64,000 nucleotides of DNA. It comes from Pseudomonadota bacterium. GTDB taxonomy: Bacteria > Desulfobacterota > Desulfobulbia > Desulfobulbales > Desulfocapsaceae. Positions 55,313 through 62,223 of this stretch are shown in pieces (within the stretch, counting starts at the first letter, position 1; every line of letters starts with the position of its first letter). The notes beneath the pieces were generated by a model. It was not told the DNA's origin, did not search any database, and worked only from the letters and a program-made list of their open reading frames with translations. The DNA is taken from positions 1-64,000 of the forward strand of contig JAHIUA010000091.1 of assembly GCA_018817385.1 (NCBI GenBank). The letters are read 5' to 3'. Position numbers and translations under genes: made by a program.

Positions 55313-56269
55313 TTATTCATCCCAGAGATTCGCCATTGTATACGGGCTGCCCTTGGGCGACCAGAAATCGCCACTGACATAGCGACGATGGCGGTCGAGT
55401 CCTGCTATCTTCTCCATGTCATCCTGGGAGAGCGACACCTCAGTTGCTCCTAGATTTTCTTTCATCCGCTCCGGGTTAACAGACTTCGGAATAACCCCGG
55501 TCCCCCGTTGCATCGCCCAACTGATAAGCACCTGAGCCGGTGTGGCCCCGCATCGTTCAGCAATGGTCCTGATGACAGGTTCATCCAGAAGAACAGGCTC
55601 GTCCTTTGCCTTCATCGTAGCAGGTCGATCCGAAGACCCGAGAGGCGAGTAGGCAGTGAGGTTTATTCCATTTCTTCTGCAAAAATCAAGCATAGCTGAC
55701 TGCTGGAGGTACGGGTGCAGTTCGATCTGATTCATCTCGGGTTTCAAGGTCGCACTGTCAAGAAGGGCCTGCAATTTGGCGATGCTGAAATTGGACACCC
55801 CTATATGCTTGCACAACCTCTTGCCCACCGCCACTGCCATTGCCTCCCAGGTCTCCGCGATTGGCAACACATCGAGACCAATGAGATCTTTTGCCGAGGC
55901 GGGAAAGACAACTCCCTTTTTTATCACCACTGGCCAGTGAATAAGATAGAGATCGAGACTCTCAAGCTGCAAATCAGAGAGGGTCTTTTCCAGAGCTTTC
56001 TGAACATCCTCAGGTGCATGGGCATTATTCCATAGTTTTGAGGTGACCCACAGCTGATTTCGACTGACAATACCCTCCTGGAAAGACTCATACAGAGCCC
56101 GACCGATCTCAGGTTCATTGCCATAGATTGCCGCGCAATCAATGTGACGGTAACCGAGCCGCAGGGCTTCTTTAACCGCTCTGTACACATCACCGGGTTC
56201 AGATTTCCAGGTCCCCAACCCCAGAATGGGCATCTGATCACCGTTATCAAATTGCAGTGTCTTCATCAT
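55313..56269 (-). CDS. Aldo/keto reductase
   Basis: A 318-residue NADPH-dependent oxidoreductase. The catalytic tetrad is complete: Asp44 and Tyr49 in GYRHIDCAAIYGNE, Lys78 in LWVTSKLW and His111 in LYLIHWP. The late GVSNF and the GVIPKSVNPERMKENL segment form the cofactor-binding end. It reduces aldehydes or ketones to alcohols; the physiological substrate is unknown. The ATG at 56269 is preceded by GGGAG at a suitable distance. The gene stands alone between a kinase gene and a cytochrome gene. Confidence 0.93.
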   Translation of the reverse strand: MMKTLQFDNGDQMPILGLGTWKSEPGDVYRAVKEALRLGYRHIDCAAIYGNEPEIGRALYESFQEGIVSRNQLWVTSKLWNNAHAPEDVQKALEKTLSDLQLESLDLYLIHWPVVIKKGVVFPASAKDLIGLDVLPIAETWEAMAVAVGKRLCKHIGVSNFSIAKLQALLDSATLKPEMNQIELHPYLQQSAMLDFCRRNGINLTAYSPLGSSDRPATMKAKDEPVLLDEPVIRTIAERCGATPAQVLISWAMQRGTGVIPKSVNPERMKENLGATEVSLSQDDMEKIAGLDRHRRYVSGDFWSPKGSPYTMANLWDE

Positions 56270-56808
56270 CAAGTCTCCCTATTATTGATACTATGACAGC
56301 CTCTAAACAAGAGCATATTGCCATACTTATATGACAGATGATGCAAGTGATCAATGGTAGCCAAAAATTATTAGGGATCAGATCAGCAAGGCAATCCAAA
56401 GTTCACCGATCCACAGTGACCACTGGACTGCCAAATTGACAGCGTCTCTTTTTTCTATCCTTGAACGATGTTGGCCGATACTCCTTCTGCCCTATGAATC
56501 ACAGACAAAGTGGACTATTTCCGCCACCAACACCAGCAGTTAACAAATCTTTCGATTTGACATATGTTTAATTTATTGATACGTATACAGGTCGTAAAAC
56601 AGATCGGGCAGCAGAAATTAAAAAAAAATTCTCCGCCAGTTCAGGTATCGCAGGCTGCTTGTTACTCTATCAATTGGAGAATTCTTCGAGTCCTCATCAC
56701 TGACGGCTATGGACCAGGTACCACACGTTAAACGGGCAGATGAATGACGAACATCACTATTCACTTCATCTCTCACAATGAAGGTCAAAAGAAAAAGGGG
56801 GGGACCCA
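56270..56808. other. Divergent intergenic region between aldo/keto reductase and cytochrome genes
   Basis: 539 bases. A TTGACA at about 56556-56561 with an AT-rich tail may be the cytochrome promoter. No gene, RNA or strong hairpin was recognised, apart from a short AATTCTCC/GGAGAATT dyad near 56628-56695. Confidence 0.35.
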
Positions 56809-57219
56809 ATGACACGAAATAACCTTTTGATTGTATTTGTTTTGTTTCTTTTTGTTTTTGGGGGATTTATTTCTTTGGCAAACGCCAGAGGAGCTAACGC
56901 TCCCAGCAGTAGAGGGATGTCCATCCTGGACGGAGTCCCCACAGAAGCAGGGTGCCGCATCTGTCACGACGATCTCATTAAATATCCTATGCTGTCAGTG
57001 ACAAACTTGGTCAAACACCATTCGGATATTACAAGCTCTGCTGACTGTCTGGCTTGCCACACTATCTGGGATGAGACTGCTCAGACCTTTGTTTTCAATT
57101 TTACGAGTAATTGCCTTCTCTGTCATGCTGAAGAGACCGTTACGGGAAGTCCTGGTAGCTTCAACGTCCATCACGAAACAACAACATTTGCACAACGTGA
57201 CTGTGACGCCTGCCACTAA
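56809..57219 (+). CDS. Small periplasmic tetrahaem c-type cytochrome
   Basis: A 136-residue exported protein with an N-terminal signal peptide (LLIVFVLFLFVFGGFISLANA). It has four CxxCH haem-binding motifs: CRICH (49-53), CLACH (80-84), CLLCH (102-106) and CDACH (132-136). Two HH pairs (70-71 and 121-122) could supply distal haem ligands. The reading frame ends immediately after the fourth motif, so the last histidine is the C-terminal residue. It probably shuttles electrons in the periplasm. A purine-rich GGGGGG stretch serves as ribosome-binding site. Confidence 0.88.
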   Translation: MTRNNLLIVFVLFLFVFGGFISLANARGANAPSSRGMSILDGVPTEAGCRICHDDLIKYPMLSVTNLVKHHSDITSSADCLACHTIWDETAQTFVFNFTSNCLLCHAEETVTGSPGSFNVHHETTTFAQRDCDACH

Positions 57220-57321
57220 GGCTGATTTCTAACAAAGAGGACTGTATCATTGGCGTAACGAGTATCTTTCTAATACGCCTGAAAAAAGTCGATAACCAAT
57301 TATTCTGTTGTATAACGCCAA

Positions 57322-57373
57322 AAGTCCCTTTTGCATACCGTCGAAGCAGATGAACGGTTTGCAAAAGGGACTT
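57322..57373. repeat. Long intergenic hairpin, 20-bp arms
   Basis: The arms at 57322-57341 and 57354-57373 pair at 19 of 20 positions (AAGTCCCTTTTGCA paired with its complement, then ACCGT/ACGGT) around a 12-base loop. It lies between the convergent cytochrome and cyclase-family genes. Minus-strand read-through would be followed by only TTTTGG, so it is a weak intrinsic terminator at best, or a palindromic repeat. Confidence 0.6.
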
Positions 57374-57478
57374 GCTCGTTAAACAGCCCCACTTTTCCTG
57401 CTCGCCTCCTTGACCTGATTCCTGGCAACAGGCGAAGATCGCTTTTGCTTATAGCCAGAGGCCAAAGGCTTGGGTCCC

Positions 57479-58177
57479 TTATTCGTCCAATACAGCCACT
57501 GCACGTACCGGTGAGCCGGTTCCCTCACGGATTTTCAGTGGCAGACAGATAAAAGTAAAACGTTTGCCAATAAGTTTATCCAGATTACACAGATTCTCCA
57601 CATGGGTAATGCGTCTCTCAGCACAGGTGCTATGGCAGGGATAACTTTTATCATACCACATATCCGGACTGGGTGAATCAACGCCAAAATTCACAGCCCC
57701 CTGATCAATGATATACTCAGTGGCCGATCGATCAAGACCTGGATATTCACTCATATATTCATCTTTGCCATAATAGCGATCATAGTGGGCCGTGTAAAAC
57801 AGCACCGAGTCCCCCGGTTGAATTGCCATCCCCCAGCGATCAAGTTCAGATTTAATCTTGTCGGCACCGAACTGAGTACGCAGTGGAATATCACTGACAT
57901 CAATGCAAACAGCTGGTGTAATGCATTTTTCCAGACCCAGCTGATCAATAGATTCGGCTTCAGGATCCCTCGACAAATGGCTCACAGAGTCGATATGGGT
58001 AGGACCATGATCGCAAAGAAGGATGCCTCTCGTTTCGTATGAAAAGCCTGTGCCGAGATTTTTTTTGCACTCTTCATGGGACAGATGCGTAAAGATAACT
58101 GTCTTGAGATGTCCTGGGTAAACTGGCATGCCATTGTAAATTTCCTGGCTAAGGTCGATGATCCTACCTTTGAACAT
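57479..58177 (-). CDS. Cyclase-family metal-dependent hydrolase (kynurenine-formamidase fold)
   Basis: A 232-residue protein. The metal site resembles the HxGTHxDxxxH signature and reads HGPTHIDSVSH (57-67), with a Pro in place of the second Gly. The N-terminal IIDLSQEIYNGMPVYPG and the later GDSVLFYTAHY and GVDSPSPD segments are typical of the cyclase family, whose members hydrolyse amide or ester bonds. AAGGAG stands before the ATG at 58177. It is the last gene of the AOR-SDR-TRAP operon, after a hairpin, and probably acts on the imported compound. Confidence 0.87.
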   Translation of the reverse strand: MFKGRIIDLSQEIYNGMPVYPGHLKTVIFTHLSHEECKKNLGTGFSYETRGILLCDHGPTHIDSVSHLSRDPEAESIDQLGLEKCITPAVCIDVSDIPLRTQFGADKIKSELDRWGMAIQPGDSVLFYTAHYDRYYGKDEYMSEYPGLDRSATEYIIDQGAVNFGVDSPSPDMWYDKSYPCHSTCAERRITHVENLCNLDKLIGKRFTFICLPLKIREGTGSPVRAVAVLDE

Positions 58178-58223
58178 AGTTAACTCCTTATCTACAAGCA
58201 TACGCTTTTTAAAAAAATTATTT

Positions 58224-58273
58224 TTCAGGAACAGCCCTTACAGGAGGGGAAGGAGAAATTGGCTGTTCCTGAA
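58224..58273 (-). terminator. Hairpin between dctP and the cyclase-family gene
   Basis: TTCAGGAACAGCC (58224-58236) pairs perfectly with GGCTGTTCCTGAA (58261-58273), a 13-bp stem. On the minus strand it is followed by AAAAATAATTTTTTT, a late T run. It may act as a partial terminator that lets the binding-protein gene be expressed more strongly than the downstream gene. Confidence 0.6.
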
Positions 58274-58287
58274 CGACGCCCTCTCAT

Positions 58288-59367
58288 TTATTTTTTGATA
58301 CCCCACGTCCGCGGCCATGTGTATCCAAGCTCAGTGGTCAACTCCTGCCAACGCTTGACGATTTCCCAACCGGGATATCCCTGCGCCTCTACCTCAATAG
58401 CCCATTCTGCTGGAATATCGGGCAGTTGATTTGCCCACTCGATCCGCTGCGATGGATCCAGCTCCACGAATTCAATGCCGGCCTTTTTGAAAATATCTTT
58501 GGCTTTCTGGGTATAGGTGGGAACAAATTCCTGGGCGTTTTGCATTGAGACTTCTTCAGCAGTATCAAGAATGATCTTCTGTACCTCTTTGGGCAATTTC
58601 GCAAAGCTGTCTTTATTCATCCAGAGATCAAAGAAATTACCGGTCAAGGCGTCTATCCGGTTGAGGTATTTAGCCTGTTCATACACCTTGAAAGCGCTGA
58701 ATAGATCTTCGGGCAACAGATCCATGTCAGTAACGCCCGTCTGCATCATCGTGTACCGATCGTGGGCCGCGGCAACCACCGGAATCGCACCAACAGCCTT
58801 AAACCAGCTGCCAAAGTACCGACCAATGAGAGCAATCTTCTGGCCGTTGAAATCTTCCAGCTTGGTAATGGGTTTTTTTGACATGATCTGGTAAACGGTG
58901 GCCGCATTGTTCATGATCGGCATGGCATTATATTTTGCCAGATCAGCGGCAAATTGCGGGAACTCTTTGTACATCTGTATCTTTGCCTTGGTGACAATAA
59001 CCGGATCAGTGGGCCCAAAGGGGAAAACATACTCAAACTGCGCCAGGGGCAGTTTTCCGGGGGTATAGTGGCCATTGGTGAAAACCAGATCTGCCATTCC
59101 GGTTTCTACCATTTTTAGATATTCTGGTGGTTTGCCGAGTGCACCTCCCCAGAAGGCGCGGAATTTCACTTTCCCATTGGTCCGCTCGCTCACCTTATCC
59201 ATCCAGTACTGGCAGACGTAGGAGCCCAACGATACATCCGGAGAGGGCCATGCAGATGCCATACGCAGGGTCACCGGCTTCATGTCATCAAATTCCCCGG
59301 CAAGCGCCACGGATACGGATGTCCCCCACAGTACCAAGAGAGATAGTAGAATTGACAGTTTTTTCAT
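58288..59367 (-). CDS. dctP: TRAP transporter substrate-binding protein (DctP family)
   Basis: A 359-residue periplasmic protein with a signal peptide of about 23 residues (LSILLSLLVLWGTSVSVALA). The mature form begins GEFDDMKPVTLRMASAWP. It has DctP-fold features: GKVKFRAFWGGALGKPPEYLKMVETGMADL and KPITKLEDFNGQKIAL. An Arg usually contacts the substrate carboxylate in this family, but the ligand cannot be predicted. AGGGGCGAG precedes the ATG. It is downstream of the permease genes of the same system. Confidence 0.93.
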   Translation of the reverse strand: MKKLSILLSLLVLWGTSVSVALAGEFDDMKPVTLRMASAWPSPDVSLGSYVCQYWMDKVSERTNGKVKFRAFWGGALGKPPEYLKMVETGMADLVFTNGHYTPGKLPLAQFEYVFPFGPTDPVIVTKAKIQMYKEFPQFAADLAKYNAMPIMNNAATVYQIMSKKPITKLEDFNGQKIALIGRYFGSWFKAVGAIPVVAAAHDRYTMMQTGVTDMDLLPEDLFSAFKVYEQAKYLNRIDALTGNFFDLWMNKDSFAKLPKEVQKIILDTAEEVSMQNAQEFVPTYTQKAKDIFKKAGIEFVELDPSQRIEWANQLPDIPAEWAIEVEAQGYPGWEIVKRWQELTTELGYTWPRTWGIKK

Positions 59368-59417
59368 TTTGCTCGCCCCTTTCTTTTAAAGATTAACAAG
59401 TAGTTACAACTTTTCTC

Positions 59418-60740
59418 TTATTTTCCAAGCATCAGATTCGGCAGAACTGTGCTAATGGACGGGAATAGAATGAGGATGACAATGGACAGCCAAACAGCGA
59501 CCAGAAAAGGCCAGACTCCGGAAAAAATATCCTCCAGACTGACGTCCTTTTCGGCAACGGCATAGGCGCCATAGACATTGAGACCAACCGGAGGAGTAAT
59601 GAGACCGGCTTCGATGGACATGACAACGACGACCGCATACCAGATTGGATCCATTGCATAGGCTGAAATAATCGGATTGAAGATCGGAATGGTGATGCAG
59701 AGCATGGAGATTGAATCGAGAAAGCACCCCAATAGGATATAAAAAATAGAGAGAGTAATTATCAGGCCGAGGGGAGACAGTTGCATGCCGATGATATAAT
59801 CAGCAAGATCCTGGGTCATTCCGGTGAGGACAAGAAAGTGAGAAAATATGGCGGCCCCCCCCATGACCAGAAAAATCATACAGGTTGTCGACGCCGTTTT
59901 CCAGAACGCTTCCCTGAGCAACGGCAAGATTTTGTTAAACTTAGTGACCACCAGAAGGAAGAACAGAAATGAACTCGCAACGGCTGCGGCCTCTGTAGGG
60001 TTAAAGATCCCTCCGAAGATGCCGCCAAACATAATTAGGGCAACAAACCATATCTGCCAGCACCGGGCCAGGCTGGTAATCTTTTCCCCCAATGTATAAT
60101 GGGGTGCCGACCTGTCATGACAGAGCATATCCGGCATAAAATGGGCCAGCAGACGGATCGTGACGGCAAAAAGGATCATGAGGAGAAGACCCGGAGCAAT
60201 TCCGGCAATGAGCAATCGTCCTGTGGACTCGCCGGAAAGGACACCGTAGATAATCATCAGGATACTCGGGGGAATGAGCATACCGATCATCCCACCCGAT
60301 GCGCAGATACCATAAGCAAGTTTCTTATCATATCCGTATTTACGCATCTCCGGCGCACAGATACTGGCAAATACAGAAGAAGTGACCAGAGACGATCCAG
60401 TCACTGCCCCGAAGGCGGTACAACTGGCAACGGTTGCGATACCGATACCACCTTTAATCCGCCCTACCCATCGGTTCAAGGCTTCAAAGACAGAAGAACT
60501 GATCCCGCCAGAGGAGGCGAGATAGCCCATTAAGATAAACAGTGGAATGGTGATCAGTTCAAATGATGACAGTTTATGGTAAATCGTGTCTGTAGCACTT
60601 TTCATGCTAGCCTCGAAACCAACGATACTGACCATGCCGACGATACCGACCATCCCCAGGGCAACGCCAATATGGACCCCCAGAATGAGAAGCACGACCA
60701 ATACAGCGATTCCAATAATTGCGATGGTGACTAGATCCAT
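59418..60740 (-). CDS. dctM: TRAP transporter large permease (DctM)
   Basis: A 440-residue inner-membrane protein with about 12 helices of the ion-transporter superfamily. Typical segments are LFILMGYLASSGGIS, FGAVTGSSLVTSSVFASICAPEMRKYGYDKKLAYGICASGGMIGMLIPPSI and GLITPPVGLNVYGAYA. DctM carries the Na+-coupled substrate path. AGGAG lies about 9 bases before the ATG. The dctQ gene is 48 bases upstream and dctP 50 bases downstream. Confidence 0.95.
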   Translation of the reverse strand: MDLVTIAIIGIAVLVVLLILGVHIGVALGMVGIVGMVSIVGFEASMKSATDTIYHKLSSFELITIPLFILMGYLASSGGISSSVFEALNRWVGRIKGGIGIATVASCTAFGAVTGSSLVTSSVFASICAPEMRKYGYDKKLAYGICASGGMIGMLIPPSILMIIYGVLSGESTGRLLIAGIAPGLLLMILFAVTIRLLAHFMPDMLCHDRSAPHYTLGEKITSLARCWQIWFVALIMFGGIFGGIFNPTEAAAVASSFLFFLLVVTKFNKILPLLREAFWKTASTTCMIFLVMGGAAIFSHFLVLTGMTQDLADYIIGMQLSPLGLIITLSIFYILLGCFLDSISMLCITIPIFNPIISAYAMDPIWYAVVVVMSIEAGLITPPVGLNVYGAYAVAEKDVSLEDIFSGVWPFLVAVWLSIVILILFPSISTVLPNLMLGK

Positions 60741-60788
60741 GATTTAGGTACTCCTGCCTGAAATTGATTGGCTGGGTTAACGAGAAAG

Positions 60789-61331
60789 TTACCTCTTCTC
60801 CTGGGCAATTCCATACGAATCACCATCCTTGGCCTGGGGTCGACCGAGCTGTCGCGCTGAAATGGCGAGGTGCAATATGACCTGCAGGCAGATAAAAAAC
60901 ATACCCAGCGGCATGGCGAACTTGCCGCTCCACCACGGCAACCTTATCGCTGCCAGCATAATCTCACCACATGCATAGGACTCGTAAAATTCGAGCCAGG
61001 AGAAGTAACATAAGAGCCCAAAGAAGATGAGATCCAAAACAGAGCTCAACATGTCGAGTATATTTTTGATCCAGGTCGGCAAGAGCATGGTAACAACAGT
61101 GACTTTTACGTGGCCACCCTTGGCCAGCGTATAGGCAAAAGGGAGAAAGACAACGTAGGGTTCCATGAGCATGGTGATTTCGACACTGGCTGGCAGCGGA
61201 GAATTGAAAACATACCTGACGATAACGTCAAAAGTTATCATGCATGCCATGCAGATGAGAGTCGTCCCGGACAGGACGACCAGCACATCATTTACTTTCT
61301 GAAATTTCCGATCGAGTAGTGCAAGAGTCAT
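60789..61331 (-). CDS. dctQ: TRAP transporter small permease (DctQ)
   Basis: A 180-residue protein with four hydrophobic helices and the DctQ pattern VIVRYVFNSPLPASVEITMLMEPYVVFLPFAYTLAKGGHVKV. It pairs with DctM to form the permease. It lies between the SDR gene and dctM in the same operon. No clear ribosome-binding site is visible, but the start fits the family. Confidence 0.92.
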   Translation of the reverse strand: MTLALLDRKFQKVNDVLVVLSGTTLICMACMITFDVIVRYVFNSPLPASVEITMLMEPYVVFLPFAYTLAKGGHVKVTVVTMLLPTWIKNILDMLSSVLDLIFFGLLCYFSWLEFYESYACGEIMLAAIRLPWWSGKFAMPLGMFFICLQVILHLAISARQLGRPQAKDGDSYGIAQEKR

Positions 61332-61425
61332 ATTGAGCCATCTTTTTTGCTGAGATTAACCCCATGTCCGTCATTGCCGGCGGACTCTTAATTGAGATAC
61401 TCAATGAACGCTGATTCACAACCGT

Positions 61426-62223
61426 TCAATGGGCGGTCCACCCTCCGTCGATATAGAGGATATGGCCGGTGACCATGTCTGCAGCGTTTGAGGCAAGATA
61501 GAGAACACCGCCGATAATATCCTCCGCCTTAGCCAACCGATCCAGCATAAGGTTCCCATACACCCAATCGCTGAACGCCTTATCTTTGAACATGTCCTGG
61601 GTCATAGCTGTTTCAATAAATGTGGGTGCAATGGCATTGACATTGATATTGTATTTGGCCCATTCCAAAGCCATCACCCGCGTGAGCTGATCCACGGCCC
61701 CTTTACTGGCACAGTAGGCAGCCCGTTTTATCATACCGACTTTTCCAGCCTGGGAAGAGACGTTGATAATCTTTCCTTTTTTCTGGCGGATCATCACCTG
61801 TCCCACGGCCTGGGCGCAGAAAAAAACGCCTTTGAGATTGATGTCCATTACTTTGTCCCAGGACGCTTCATCAACATCTTCGGCCCACATGGGAATGTTG
61901 ACGCCGGCATTATTTACGAGGATATCGATGGTTCCGAATTCATCGACAGCAACCTGCACCCGGCCGCCAAGCGCGGCAACCTCGGTGATGTCCCCGGGTT
62001 GAATCAGCACCCGGGAACCAAGGCGGCGCACTTCTTCTGCCACCCTCTCCAGTTCAGACTGGGTCCGGCTCCAGAGGACCAGATCCGCTCCGTATCGGGC
62101 CAGAGCCAGGGCAATTTCACGGCCAATTCCACGCCCAGCGCCTGTAACAAGGGCCACTTTACCATCCAGATCGAACTCAGTTCTGCCCTTTTGCGACTCA
62201 GTATGCCCTCTCTTTGTTTTCAT
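61426..62223 (-). CDS. Short-chain dehydrogenase/reductase
   Basis: A 265-residue Rossmann enzyme. The cofactor loop is TGAGRGIG (27-34), NNAG is at 104-107, and the catalytic Ser156/157, Tyr170 and Lys174 (YCASK) are present. A basic residue after beta-2 (WSRTQ) hints at NADP preference. It interconverts an alcohol and a carbonyl compound. Its ATG overlaps the AOR stop by four bases (ATGA), so the two are translationally coupled and probably act on linked intermediates. Confidence 0.93.
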   Translation of the reverse strand: MKTKRGHTESQKGRTEFDLDGKVALVTGAGRGIGREIALALARYGADLVLWSRTQSELERVAEEVRRLGSRVLIQPGDITEVAALGGRVQVAVDEFGTIDILVNNAGVNIPMWAEDVDEASWDKVMDINLKGVFFCAQAVGQVMIRQKKGKIINVSSQAGKVGMIKRAAYCASKGAVDQLTRVMALEWAKYNINVNAIAPTFIETAMTQDMFKDKAFSDWVYGNLMLDRLAKAEDIIGGVLYLASNAADMVTGHILYIDGGWTAH

